This document shows positions 1-8,126 of a DNA stretch of 64,000 nt, in pieces. Origin of the DNA: Streptacidiphilus albus JL83 (GTDB taxonomy: Bacteria > Actinomycetota > Actinomycetes > Streptomycetales > Streptomycetaceae); NCBI RefSeq assembly GCF_000744705.1, contig NZ_JQML01000001.1:9558017-9622016 (forward strand), read 5' to 3'. Each line of letters starts with the position of its first letter. The stretch's first letter is position 1. Position numbers and translations under genes: made by a program. Under the pieces are notes generated by a model that saw only the letters and a list, made by a program, of their open reading frames with translations, was not told where the DNA came from and made no database searches.

Positions 1-1
1 G

Positions 2-226
2 GTGCCGCAGTCGATGCAGTCGCACGGCCCGAATGTCCGGCTCGGCAGCTCGGTCGCGCTGGTCGCGCCCGCCGACGTGGACCCCTCCGCCCTCGCCGCC
101 GCCCGCGCGGTGCTGCAGCAGGCCGGGGTGGCCCGGATCGACCAGGTCGCCTCTTCGGCCGGGATCGGCCACGACGAGACCGCCGTCTGCCTCGGCTACG
201 AGCTGGAGGCCTACCCGCTGGTCTGA
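2..226 (+). CDS. C-terminal end of an unknown protein (5' partial)
   Basis: The open frame runs in from the left edge and stops at a TGA at 224-226, so only the last 74 or so residues are visible. I do not recognise the family. The visible part is a mixed alpha/beta-looking stretch ending in GHDETAVCLGYELEAYPLV with one cysteine; there is no membrane segment or signal. A GTG at position 2 could in principle start a short gene, but with no upstream sequence a ribosome site cannot be judged. It is followed by an 80-bp gap and the convergent DoxX gene. Confidence 0.4.
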   Translation: MPQSMQSHGPNVRLGSSVALVAPADVDPSALAAARAVLQQAGVARIDQVASSAGIGHDETAVCLGYELEAYPLV

Positions 227-305
227 CCCGACACCGGGGCCCCGGTCCTCGGCCCGCACCGGACCGGGGCCCCGCCGACCACCCCGGCCGCGACCCTCGG
301 CCGAG

Positions 306-668
306 CTACAGCCGGCCGATGGCGACGAAGGCGGCCAGGGCCAGGTAGACGACGTTGACGGCCACCAGCTTGGACTGGTTCAGCCGGGCGTGGGTGGCCA
401 TGGCGCCGACCATCAGCAGGATCCAGCAGAGGGCGGTGACCGGGACCATCACCGGGGCGATGCCGAGCGCGGCCGGCAGGACCAGGCCGGCGGCGGCGAG
501 GAGCTCGACTGCGCCGAGGGCCTTGACGAGGCCGGGCGGGACGTTCGCGGTCCACTCGCCGCCGTGCTGCGCGGCCAGCCTGGCCCGGGGGACGAAGGAC
601 TTGGTGAGGCCGCCGACCAGCGCGACGGGGGCCAGCAGGGAGGCGGCGATCCAGAGGGCGAGGTGCAT
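306..668 (-). CDS. DoxX-family membrane protein
   Basis: A 120-residue protein with four hydrophobic segments (about residues 3-20, 47-66, 70-90 and 98-117), the usual size and topology of small DoxX/DoxX-like (DUF4267-type) inner-membrane proteins. DoxX relatives are linked to quinone or thiol redox at the membrane, but a reaction cannot be read from this sequence. It sits 11 bp downstream of the SnoaL-like gene on the same strand, so the two probably share a transcript divergent from the LysR gene at 1255. The ATG at 666-668 is preceded by a GGAGT-type ribosome site. Confidence 0.75.
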   Translation of the reverse strand: MHLALWIAASLLAPVALVGGLTKSFVPRARLAAQHGGEWTANVPPGLVKALGAVELLAAAGLVLPAALGIAPVMVPVTALCWILLMVGAMATHARLNQSKLVAVNVVYLALAAFVAIGRL

Positions 669-679
669 GGCAGGACTCC

Positions 680-1135
680 TCAGGCTGCGGTGGTGGGCAT
701 GTTGTGGGCGGTGCCGGGGAGCGGGGTGTCGTCGAGGTAGCGAACCTCGTAGACGCGCTCGGCGAACCGCCAGCCGTCCCGGGTCCGGCGGTAACGGTCG
801 TGGTAGAGCGCGTAGTTGAGGTGCGAGCTGCCGTCGCGCAGCCGACCGAACTCCTGGATCCAGGCGCGGCCGGTGGCGGCGTCGCCGTCGAGGCGCACCA
901 CACCTGAGTGGGTGTGCTGCACGAAGAACTCCCACAGGCCCTGGCCCCAGGCGATGCCCGCCCGGATCTGCTCCCGGCCGACGAACTCCCGGTTGATGTG
1001 CGGCCAGCTCACCACCGCGTCGGGGGTGAACTGCTCGGCCACCCGTTCGAAGTCGCGCATCAGGATCGCGTCGGTGAGCTCGGCGCAGAGCGCCTCGATC
1101 TCCACCCGGTCGGCGGTGAGCCGCATCTCGTCCAT
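680..1135 (-). CDS. SnoaL-like (NTF2-fold) nuclear transport factor 2 family protein
   Basis: A 151-residue protein with the hallmarks of SnoaL_4-type NTF2-fold domains: an N-terminal helix pair (IEALCAELTDAILMRDFERV), the FTPDAVVSWP strand entry, and a C-terminal sheet (YALYHDRYRRTRDGWRFAER). Such proteins are small ligand-binding pockets or aromatic ring-modifying enzymes (cyclase, hydratase, dehydratase); the substrate is unknown here. An upstream in-frame start would add 17 residues, but the ATG at 1133-1135 is preferred because an AAGGAGT site lies just upstream. Likely first gene of a two-gene operon with the DoxX gene, transcribed divergently from, and probably controlled by, the LysR regulator. 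Confidence 0.8.
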   Translation of the reverse strand: MDEMRLTADRVEIEALCAELTDAILMRDFERVAEQFTPDAVVSWPHINREFVGREQIRAGIAWGQGLWEFFVQHTHSGVVRLDGDAATGRAWIQEFGRLRDGSSHLNYALYHDRYRRTRDGWRFAERVYEVRYLDDTPLPGTAHNMPTTAA

Positions 1136-1236
1136 CGGAAACTCCTTGTTCTGCGGACCGGACCGCTCGCCGATCCGCTGAATCAAGGTTCGTCCCGCTC
1201 GGGAACCGGAACAATGAGAGGTTCACCGACCGATCG

Positions 1237-1252
1237 ATAACACCGGGGTTAT
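1237..1252. promoter_or_regulatory. Imperfect palindrome in the LysR/SnoaL divergent promoter
   Basis: ATAACACCGGGGTTAT is a 16-bp dyad with one mismatched pair. It lies immediately before the GTG of the LysR gene, where autorepressing LysR proteins often bind. The assignment as an operator is inference from position and symmetry. Confidence 0.35.
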
Positions 1253-1254
1253 GG

Positions 1255-2148
1255 GTGGAGCTGCGCGACATCGAGATCTTCCTGACGCTGGCCGAGGAAC
1301 TGCACTTCGGCCGCACTGCCGAGCGGCTCCACGTCTCGCAGGCCCGGGTGAGCCAGGCGGTGGCCCGGCAGGAGCGGCAGTTGGGCGTGGCGCTGTTCGA
1401 CCGCACCAGCCGCCGGGTCGTGCTCACGCCTGTCGGTCGTCGGCTGCGGGAGGACCTGCAGCAGGTGGTGGAGCTGCTGCAGCAGAGCCTGGACCGGGCC
1501 CGCGCCGCCGGACCCGAAGGCCCCGGACGCCCGCTGCGGGTGGGCGTGTTCGGCCAGGCGGGCCACGAGCTGCTGCCGCTGGTCGAGGCCTTCCGTGCGC
1601 AACACCCGGGGCAGGAGCTGGAGTTCGCGGAGGTCAACGGCACCGATCCGTTCACCCCGCTGCGCACCGGGGAGCAGGACGCCGCCGTGCTGTGGCTCCC
1701 GGTGGCGGAGCCGGACCTCACCGTCGGCCCGGTGCTGCTCACCGGCGGCCGGGTGCTGGCCGTCGCGGCCGACCACCCGCTGGCCGCGCGCGGCAGCGCC
1801 GGCCTGGAGGCCCTGGCCGAGGAGCACGTGGTGGACCTGGGCCCGGACGCCCCCGATTACTGGGTGGCGTCCATGGTGCCGACGCACACCCCGCTCGGCC
1901 GCCGCATCCCGCGCGGCCCCGCCGCCAGGACCTTCCACGAGATCCTGTCGCTGGTGGCGTCCGGCCGCTGCGTCCACCCGCTGGGCGAGATCGCGGCCCG
2001 CTACACCCGCCCGCCGGGCATCGTCTTCCTCCCGATGCCGGACGCCCCGGTGCTGCACTGGGCGTTGGTGTGGCCCTCCCAGACCGACAACCCCGCCGTG
2101 CGCGCCCTCGCCCGCACCGCCGGCGCACTGGGTCCGCTGCTGCTGTAG
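1255..2148 (+). CDS. LysR-family transcriptional regulator
   Basis: A 297-residue protein of standard LTTR length. Residues 1-60 form the winged-helix domain, with ELRDIEIFLTLAEELHFGRT and the recognition segment SQARVSQAVARQERQLGVALFDR. The rest is the two-lobed effector-binding domain (lobe start at LRVGVFGQAGHELLPL). The GTG at 1255 gives the classical LTTR N-terminus. It is divergent from the SnoaL/DoxX pair with 119 bp between, the usual LTTR arrangement with its target operon, so that pair is the likely target. The inducer cannot be deduced. Confidence 0.9.
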   Translation: MELRDIEIFLTLAEELHFGRTAERLHVSQARVSQAVARQERQLGVALFDRTSRRVVLTPVGRRLREDLQQVVELLQQSLDRARAAGPEGPGRPLRVGVFGQAGHELLPLVEAFRAQHPGQELEFAEVNGTDPFTPLRTGEQDAAVLWLPVAEPDLTVGPVLLTGGRVLAVAADHPLAARGSAGLEALAEEHVVDLGPDAPDYWVASMVPTHTPLGRRIPRGPAARTFHEILSLVASGRCVHPLGEIAARYTRPPGIVFLPMPDAPVLHWALVWPSQTDNPAVRALARTAGALGPLLL

Positions 2149-2185
2149 CGGTCCGTGCGGCGCTGCAGCCCGGGGGCCGAACGGC

Positions 2186-4147
2186 TCAGGCGCCGGACAG
2201 GGCGTGCAGCCGCAGGGCGAGTTGGAGCTCCAGGGCGCGCTGCGGGCTGTTCCAGTCCGGGCCGAGCAGCGACTGGATCCGGTCCAGCCGCTGGACCACC
2301 GTGTTCACATGGACGTGCAGCTGCTCCTTGGCCCGGATCAGGCTCCCGGAGCAGGCGAAGTAGGCGTCCAGGGTGCGGACCAGCGCGGTGCCGCGCCGGG
2401 CGTCGTACTCCAGCAGCGGGCGCAGCGTCGCCGTGACGAAGCCGCCCACGTCGTGGCCGTCGCCCAGCAGCACGCCGAGGAAGCCCAGTTCGAGCGCGTC
2501 CGCGCCCTCGCCGACGCGGCCCAGGACCTGCAGCGCGCGCAGGCAGCGGACCGCCTCGGCGTGGGCGGCGGCCAGCGGCAGCGGTCCGGCCGCGGGCCCG
2601 GCCGCCGCGACCGTGACCGGGGTGCCCAGACGGTGCGTCAGCTCGGCCGCCGCCGCCCGTGCGGCGGCGCCGGGCGCGGTCCCACCGTGGGGGAGCAGCA
2701 GCACCACCGCCCCGGCGTGCTCCGCGCCGATCCCCTCACCGGTGAAGAGGTACTGGGTGGCGGCCCCGGCCAGCCGGTCCCGGTGCGCCGGGCCGGCCTC
2801 GGCGACCAGCAACAGGTGCGGGCGGTCGAGCCGGACGCCCAGCCGCCGTCCGCGCTCGGCCAGCCCCGCCGGATCGCGGTCCGGCGCGGTCAGCAGGTCC
2901 GCGATCAGCTCGCCGCGCACCCGGTTCTCGGTCTCGGCGACGGTGCGCCGCAGTAGCAGCAGCAGCGCGGTGACCACCCCGGCCCGCTCGAACAGCCGCC
3001 GGTCCGGGTCCTCCAACTGCGCCCGGCCGCGCAGCACGAAGCTGCCCAGCAGCTCCTGACCGGCCAGCACCGCGCAGATCCAGGCGTCCTCCCGGAGCAC
3101 CGCCCGCCCGGCGGCCCGGGAGTCCTCCACCGCCTGCGCCAGCGCGGCCGCGCCCACCGGGTCGGCCTCCGTGCGCGGCGCGACCGCGCCGTCCGGCCGG
3201 GCGACTGCCAGCGGCAGGCCCAGCGGATCGTGGAGGGTGATGGTCCCGCCCAGCAGCCGGGCGACGGCGGCGGCGACCTCCGGCACGTCCCCGCCGCGCA
3301 GCACCAGGTCGGTCAGCCGGTCGTGGGCCTCCTCGGCCCGCTGCATCGCGGCGGCGTGCTCCTGGATCACCGCGTTCGCCCCGGCCAGTTCGACCAGCGC
3401 CGCACGGGTGTCGGACAGTGCGCGGGCGGTGTCGATGGCGATCGCGGCATGGGCCGCCAGCGAGCACAGCAGCGCGACCTCCTCCGGCGAGAACGTCCGG
3501 GCGCTGCGGTCCGAGGCGAACAGCACCCCGATCACCTGGCCGCCGTTCTGCCGGCTGCTGCCCAGCAGCAGCGGCACCCCGAGGATGGCGACCAGCCCCT
3601 CCTCCAGCACCCCGGCGTCGATGCTGCCCCGGCGGCGGAACCGCTCGTCGGTGCGGTAGTCGGCGGACGCGTAGGGCCGGGCGCTCTGCGCGACCAGGCC
3701 GCCGAGACCGTCGCCCGGACGCAGCCGCAGCGACTGGAAGACGGGGGAGATGGAGCCGTCGGTGACCCGCATGTAGGTGTCCCCGGCCTGCTCGTCCGGC
3801 AGCGTCAGATAGGCGACGTCGGTGCCGAGCAGCATCCGGGCCCGGCGGACGATGGAGCGGAGCACCGCGTCCAGGTCCCGCAGCGCGGCCAGGTCGCTCG
3901 CGGTGTCGAAGAGCGCGGCCAGCTCCGTCTCCCGCCGCCGGTGCTGCCGCAGGGTGCTGCGCACCCGCAGCGCGGTGCCGGTCGAGCGGTCCACCTCGGC
4001 GATGTCCGGCGCCGCCGCGCCGCTGGCGCGGGCGGCGACCGCCACCGCCTCGAACTCCTCGGCCGGCGCGTCCTCCGCCAGCAGCTCCAGCAGCCGGCGC
4101 AGGTAGGGCGCGGCGGAGGGGACGGCGGAGGGGGTCAGGTCGGCCAT
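2186..4147 (-). CDS. GAF-domain, PucR/CdaR-type HTH transcriptional regulator
   Basis: A 653-residue regulator. After an N-terminal helical region (about 1-75) comes a GAF sensor domain (about 75-240, with RPGDGLGGLVAQSARPYASADY and the GVPLLLG strand). A linker and a CdaR-like middle region follow, and then the C-terminal PucR-type HTH (about 585-640), with LIRAKEQLHVHVNTVVQRLDR just before RIQSLLGPDW. This HTH family usually acts as activator of a neighbouring catabolic operon. Its stop and the LysR stop are convergent. It lies 39 bp downstream of the 3-hydroxybutyrate dehydrogenase gene on the same strand, so the two are probably cotranscribed, and the regulator is the natural candidate to control the dehydrogenase and the divergent depolymerase. 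Confidence 0.85.
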   Translation of the reverse strand: MADLTPSAVPSAAPYLRRLLELLAEDAPAEEFEAVAVAARASGAAAPDIAEVDRSTGTALRVRSTLRQHRRRETELAALFDTASDLAALRDLDAVLRSIVRRARMLLGTDVAYLTLPDEQAGDTYMRVTDGSISPVFQSLRLRPGDGLGGLVAQSARPYASADYRTDERFRRRGSIDAGVLEEGLVAILGVPLLLGSSRQNGGQVIGVLFASDRSARTFSPEEVALLCSLAAHAAIAIDTARALSDTRAALVELAGANAVIQEHAAAMQRAEEAHDRLTDLVLRGGDVPEVAAAVARLLGGTITLHDPLGLPLAVARPDGAVAPRTEADPVGAAALAQAVEDSRAAGRAVLREDAWICAVLAGQELLGSFVLRGRAQLEDPDRRLFERAGVVTALLLLLRRTVAETENRVRGELIADLLTAPDRDPAGLAERGRRLGVRLDRPHLLLVAEAGPAHRDRLAGAATQYLFTGEGIGAEHAGAVVLLLPHGGTAPGAAARAAAAELTHRLGTPVTVAAAGPAAGPLPLAAAHAEAVRCLRALQVLGRVGEGADALELGFLGVLLGDGHDVGGFVTATLRPLLEYDARRGTALVRTLDAYFACSGSLIRAKEQLHVHVNTVVQRLDRIQSLLGPDWNSPQRALELQLALRLHALSGA

Positions 4148-4186
4148 GGCGGGTCATCCTTCCACAGGTCGGGCCGGGGGTCGGCG

Positions 4187-5095
4187 TCAGTGCGCGGTCC
4201 AACCGCCGTCCAGCGGGAGCGAGGTGCCGGTGACGTAGCCGGCGTGCGGCGAGCACAGCCACAGCGCGGCCTGGGCGACCTCCTCCGGCTCGATCAGCCG
4301 CTTGATCGCGCTGCGCTCCAGCATCACCTTCCGCACCACGTCGTCGGCGGGGATGCCGTGGGCCAGGGCCTGGGTGGCGATCTGGTTCTCGACCAGCGGG
4401 GTGCGGACATAGCCGGGGTTGATGCAGTTGCTGGTCACCCCCTGGGCGGCGGCCTCCAGGGCGACGACCTTGCTCAGCCCCTCCAGCGCGTGCTTGGCCG
4501 TCACGTAGGCGCACTTGTAGGGGCTGGCGCGGAGCCCGTGGACGGAGGAGATGTTGACGACCCGTCCCCACTGCTTCCGGTACATGTGCGGCAGGGTGCG
4601 CCGGAGGATCCGGAACGGGGCCTCCACCATCACCCGCTGGATCAGGGTGAACATCTCCGGCGGGAAGTCCTGGACCGGCGCGACATGCTGCAGCCCGGCG
4701 TTGTTGACCACGATGTCCGCGTCCTCCGGCAGTCCGTCGACGGCCGCCGGGTCCGAGAGGTCGACGACCAACGCGGTCCCGCCGATCTCCTCGGCCACCT
4801 GCTTCGCCGCCGCAGCGGCCCGGTCGACCACGTAGACGTCGGCCCCGGCCCCGGCCAGGGCCAGCGCGCAGGCCCGGCCGATGCCGCTGGCGGCACCGGT
4901 GACCAGCGCGGTCCGGCCCGCCAGGAACGCCTCGGGCGGGGCCTTCCGGCCGACCGCCGGGTCGAGGCCGGGCGGGTCTGCCCGGTCGTCTGCCCGGTCG
5001 TCGGCGTGGTCGGCGGTGCGGCGGGAGGGGGCGGTCCGGCCGGTGGCGGGCCGGGACGGGGCCGGGGGCGTGCCGGGGCTCTGGATGCTCTGCAT
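4187..5095 (-). CDS. 3-hydroxybutyrate dehydrogenase (SDR family)
   Basis: Classical short-chain dehydrogenase: cofactor loop TGAASGIG (66-73), NNAG (131-134), catalytic Ser184, Tyr197 and Lys201 (AYVTAK). The C-terminal pattern around INPGYVRTPLVENQI, ERSAIKRLIEPEEVAQ and TGTSLPLDGGW is characteristic of D-3-hydroxybutyrate dehydrogenases, which oxidise 3-hydroxybutyrate to acetoacetate with NAD+. The protein is 302 aa, about 45 longer than usual. The extra N-terminus is low-complexity (Pro/Arg/Asp repeats such as DHADDRADDRAD), and no alternative start lies closer to the SDR core, so the extension appears real. It is divergent from the secreted depolymerase at 5410, which would release its substrate. 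Confidence 0.88.
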   Translation of the reverse strand: MQSIQSPGTPPAPSRPATGRTAPSRRTADHADDRADDRADPPGLDPAVGRKAPPEAFLAGRTALVTGAASGIGRACALALAGAGADVYVVDRAAAAAKQVAEEIGGTALVVDLSDPAAVDGLPEDADIVVNNAGLQHVAPVQDFPPEMFTLIQRVMVEAPFRILRRTLPHMYRKQWGRVVNISSVHGLRASPYKCAYVTAKHALEGLSKVVALEAAAQGVTSNCINPGYVRTPLVENQIATQALAHGIPADDVVRKVMLERSAIKRLIEPEEVAQAALWLCSPHAGYVTGTSLPLDGGWTAH

Positions 5096-5131
5096 GGCCG
5101 CCACGCTAGGAACGGCCGTCCTCCCGGCACA

Positions 5132-5180
5132 TGTGGCAGCGAGCCACAGTTGGCAACCGATCCATGGTGTCCACCACCAT
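5132..5180. promoter_or_regulatory. Two dyads with 6-bp arms and 5-bp spacers between dehydrogenase and depolymerase
   Basis: TGTGGC-AGCGA-GCCACA (5132-5148) and ATGGTG-TCCAC-CACCAT (5164-5180) are perfect inverted repeats of identical geometry, about 32 bp (three helical turns) centre to centre. They lie in the 314-bp divergent region between the dehydrogenase and depolymerase genes. They are good operator candidates for the neighbouring GAF/PucR regulator; that link is inference. Confidence 0.5.
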
Positions 5181-5330
5181 GCCGGGACGGCTGCCGGGCC
5201 ATCCGGGCAGACCGGGCCGGGGCGCGGCCGGGGCGCACGCGGCGCAATGGGGCCGCACGCCATGCCGGGGCCGGGGAACTGTCGGCCCACCCCATGCCCA
5301 CGCCCGGCGGCGAGTCGTAGCGTCCGGCGC

Positions 5331-5362
5331 CAGAACCGCGAAGTCCCAGAACCGCGAAGTCC
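5331..5362. repeat. Tandem 16-bp direct repeat upstream of the PHB depolymerase gene
   Basis: CAGAACCGCGAAGTCC occurs twice without spacer (5331-5346 and 5347-5362), ending 47 bp before the depolymerase ATG. It could be a tandem activator site or part of the 5' leader. The remainder of the 5096-5409 region is GC-rich and shows no gene. Confidence 0.55.
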
Positions 5363-5409
5363 CGGCCGCTCCACCCACGGCGGCACCCCCACCCCGAGGA
5401 GATCCACCC

Positions 5410-6735
5410 ATGCAACTCTCCCTGCGGAGACGCCTCTTCCGAGGCATCACCCTGGCCACCGTGACCGGCCTGCTCGCCGCCGGCCTCGGCCTGGTGGCCG
5501 CGTCCGCCCCGGCCTCCGCCGCCACCGGATCGTTCCAGCAGGTCACGAGCTTCGGTTCGAACCCCGGCGCGCTGCAGATGTACAGCTACGTCTCCGCCGC
5601 GCCCCAGGCCGCCGCGCCGCTCGTGGTCGCCCTGCACGGCTGCACCCAGACCGCCACCGAGTACGAGCAGGACTCCGGCTGGCAGCAGTACGCCGACCAG
5701 TGGGGCTTCGACATGGTCTACCCCCAGCAGACCAGCTCCAACAACTCACTGGAGTGCTTCGACTTCTTCGACCCCTCCCAGGACGCCCGGGGCAACGGCG
5801 GCGCGGCCTCGGTGGTCCAGATGGTCCAGTACATGGAGGCGCACTACAGCATCGACCCGAGCCGGGTCTACGTCACCGGCCTCTCGGCGGGCGGCGGGCT
5901 GACCTCCGAGCTGCTGGCCGACTACCCCGACGTCTTCGCCGGCGGCGCCATCGACTCCGGGCTCCCGGCCCAGTGCGCCACCGGCGGCAGCAACTCCGCC
6001 TACACCTGCATGGACGGCGCGGTGAACAACACCGAGGCCCAGTGGACCTCGCTGGTCACCAACTCCGACCCGGGCTACACCGGTCACTGGCCGCGCGTCG
6101 CCATCTGGCAGGGCACCTCCGACACGGAGGTAAACCCGGCCAACGCCACCGAGGAGATGGACCAGTGGACGGGTGTCTGGGGGATCTCCCAGACGGCGTC
6201 CAGCACCCAGTCGCTCACCGGCGGCACCACCGAGTCCGTCTACAACGACGCCACCGGCAAGCCGGCGGTGGAGCTCTACGCGATCTCCGGCATGGGCCAC
6301 GGACTCGCCGTCAACCCGGGCAGCGGCACCGGCCAGTGCGGGACGACCGGGGCCTACTTCCTCCAGGCGATCTGCTCCAGCTACTACACCGCGCTGTTCT
6401 GGGGCCTGAACAACACCGGCTCCACCGCCTCGCCCACTCCCACCCCGTCCGCGTCCGCGTCCGCGTCCACCTCGGCCTCACCGACCCCGACGCCGACCGC
6501 GTCGGCCTCGGCATCCGCCTCACCGACCCCCACGCCGAGCGCGAGCTCCACCCCGCTCGCCAACTGCTGGACCACCAACAACGTCGCCCAGAACCTGGCC
6601 GGCCGCTCCTACTTCATCGGCACCGAGAGCTACGCGATCGGCTCCAACGAGGACGCCGGCGCCTACAGCAGCACCGTCATCAGCAGCATCCAGGAACCGA
6701 GCCCCGGCTACTGGACCGTCGTCCCGCACTGCTGA
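5410..6735 (+). CDS. Secreted PHB depolymerase family esterase
   Basis: A 441-residue exported esterase. Residues 1-38 are a Sec signal peptide ending ASAPASA-A. The catalytic domain (about 40-330) is of the extracellular PHB depolymerase/feruloyl esterase type: oxyanion LHGC (H76), lipase box GLSAG with nucleophile Ser159, Asp238 in GTSDTEV and His297 in GMGHGLAV. A Ser/Pro/Thr/Ala linker (SPTPTPSAS, about 335-375) leads to a short C-terminal domain (about 380-441) with NCWTTNNVAQNLAGR, similar in layout to small substrate-binding tails of streptomycete depolymerases. It should hydrolyse extracellular poly(3-hydroxybutyrate) or a related polyester or aryl ester. The divergent 3-hydroxybutyrate dehydrogenase favours a polyester. 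Start chosen at the ATG that gives a complete signal peptide. Confidence 0.85.
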   Translation: MQLSLRRRLFRGITLATVTGLLAAGLGLVAASAPASAATGSFQQVTSFGSNPGALQMYSYVSAAPQAAAPLVVALHGCTQTATEYEQDSGWQQYADQWGFDMVYPQQTSSNNSLECFDFFDPSQDARGNGGAASVVQMVQYMEAHYSIDPSRVYVTGLSAGGGLTSELLADYPDVFAGGAIDSGLPAQCATGGSNSAYTCMDGAVNNTEAQWTSLVTNSDPGYTGHWPRVAIWQGTSDTEVNPANATEEMDQWTGVWGISQTASSTQSLTGGTTESVYNDATGKPAVELYAISGMGHGLAVNPGSGTGQCGTTGAYFLQAICSSYYTALFWGLNNTGSTASPTPTPSASASASTSASPTPTPTASASASASPTPTPSASSTPLANCWTTNNVAQNLAGRSYFIGTESYAIGSNEDAGAYSSTVISSIQEPSPGYWTVVPHC

Positions 6736-6745
6736 CCGGGACGCG

Positions 6746-6779
6746 GCGCGGGGTCGCGGCAGCCGCCGCGCCCCCGCGC
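6746..6779. terminator. GC-rich hairpin after the depolymerase gene
   Basis: GCGCGGGG (6746-6753) pairs with CCCCGCGC (6772-6779) just after the stop codon, with no U-tract, as is common for actinobacterial terminators. Confidence 0.45.
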
Positions 6780-6829
6780 GCTCTGCGGTCGTCGCGCTTC
6801 GGGCGAGCCCGCTGGGCTGATCCGCGCAT

Positions 6830-7037
6830 GGCTACTTCCCTCTGTTCACCCATCGGGGTGATCATCAAATTAGATAGTGTTCGCACCGTTTCCCGGTCGA
6901 TGCAGCTCTGAGCTGCGCAGACATCTCCAATTGCGTTGTGCGGGCCGGTTCTTCGGCGCCCGTGCGAGGTGACTCAAGATCCCTCTTTGCCTACAGTCGA
7001 GCCGGTTCCCTTGGGCTTGATCTTGGTGAGGTTACGA
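6830..7037 (+). promoter_or_regulatory. AT-richer leader/promoter region of the KAS III-ACP cassette
   Basis: The 302-bp gap 6736-7037 holds the terminator hairpin and then a locally AT-rich stretch (about 6855-6885, including ATCATCAAATTAGATAGT) that stands out from the surrounding GC. No open frame here looks coding. It is the only non-coding region ahead of the cassette, so the promoter should lie in it. No exact -35/-10 pair is claimed. Confidence 0.35.
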
Positions 7038-8096
7038 GTGTCGATCGAACTCGGCTCCGCAGCAGCGGTGTTGGAGGGACTGGGCGGCTGGGTGCCGCCG
7101 CGGGTGGTGACCAATGAGGAGTTGCCCGCAGCCTGGGGAGTCGACGATGCCTGGGTGCGGCAGCGCACCGGCATCGCCACCCGGCACTGGGCGGACGCCG
7201 GTACCTCGACCGGGGATGCGGCCGAGCGGGCCGCGCGACGCGCGCTGGCCACCGTCGGCACGCCCCGGACGGACGCGGTCATCGTGGCCACCTCGACCCC
7301 GGACCGCCCGATGCCCGCAACGGCACCGCAGCTCGCGGCCCGGCTGGGGCTGGACGGGGCTGCGGCCTGGGACGTCTCGGCGGCGTGCAGCGGGTTCGTC
7401 TACGGGCTGGCCGCCGCCGCGGGCGCGATCTGCGCCGGCATCGCCGAACGGGTCCTGCTGGTGGGCGTCGAGATCTACTCCACGCTGATCGCCCCTGACG
7501 ACCGCAGCGCGGGAGTGGTCTTCGCGGACGGCGCCGGCGCCGTCGTGCTGCGCCGTGGCCTGGCCGGGGAGCCGGGCAGCGTGCTGGGCTTCGACCTCGG
7601 CAGCGACGGGTCCGGCCACCGCCTGATCGAGGTGCCCGGAGGCGGAGCGCTGGAGCGGGCCAGACCGGAGGCCTACGGGCCGGCCGACCGCTACTTCCGG
7701 ATGGACGGCCGTGAGGTCTTCCAGCACGCCGTGACCCGGATGACCGAATCCTCGCGACTGCTGCTGAAGAACGTCGTCTGGACCGTGGCGGACGTCGACC
7801 GGCTGGTCGCGCACCAGGCCAACGCCCGCATCCTGAGCGCCGTGGGCGAACGCCTGGGCATCCCCGCAGAGCGCCGCATCCACCACATCGAGAAGGTCGG
7901 CAACACCGGCGCGGCCTCGATCCCGCTGGCCCTCGCCGACGCAGCCGCCCGCGAGGACCTGCGCCCCGGCGAGAAGGTCCTGCTCACCGCCTTCGGGGCC
8001 GGACTCACCTGGGGCTCGGCCGCTGTGCTGTGGCCCGGGCTTCCCCCCATTGCGCCGGTGCACGACACCGGCGTCCCCACCGTCCGCTCGCTCTGA
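7038..8096 (+). CDS. Beta-ketoacyl-ACP synthase III-like enzyme (first of two)
   Basis: A 352-residue thiolase-fold enzyme of FabH length. Catalytic triad: Cys117 in SAACSGF, His259 in VAHQAN and Asn289 in GNTGAAS. FabH proteins condense an acyl-CoA with malonyl-ACP, and KAS III-like relatives in biosynthetic clusters also transfer acyl groups. The GTG at 7038 is preferred: GTGAGG lies six bases upstream, and the protein then begins just before the first strand (VLEGLGGWVPPRVVTNEEL). It is followed after 30 bp by an acyl carrier protein gene on the same strand, indicating an operon in which the ACP is its partner. It is a clear paralogue of the KAS III at 10355 but has diverged, so the two probably differ in substrate or step. 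Confidence 0.88.
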   Translation: MSIELGSAAAVLEGLGGWVPPRVVTNEELPAAWGVDDAWVRQRTGIATRHWADAGTSTGDAAERAARRALATVGTPRTDAVIVATSTPDRPMPATAPQLAARLGLDGAAAWDVSAACSGFVYGLAAAAGAICAGIAERVLLVGVEIYSTLIAPDDRSAGVVFADGAGAVVLRRGLAGEPGSVLGFDLGSDGSGHRLIEVPGGGALERARPEAYGPADRYFRMDGREVFQHAVTRMTESSRLLLKNVVWTVADVDRLVAHQANARILSAVGERLGIPAERRIHHIEKVGNTGAASIPLALADAAAREDLRPGEKVLLTAFGAGLTWGSAAVLWPGLPPIAPVHDTGVPTVRSL

Positions 8097-8126
8097 GCGG
8101 CCCTTCCATCCCGAAAGGGCTTTGCC

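Noticed and set aside
5554-5564. GGTTCGAACCC resembling a tRNA T-loop
   Set aside because: It lies within the depolymerase coding sequence and no acceptor, D or anticodon arms surround it.
6421-6550. Repetitive Ser/Thr/Pro/Ala codons that look like a tandem repeat array
   Set aside because: It is the Pro/Thr/Ser-rich linker of the secreted esterase, an ordinary low-complexity linker, not a CRISPR or regulatory repeat.
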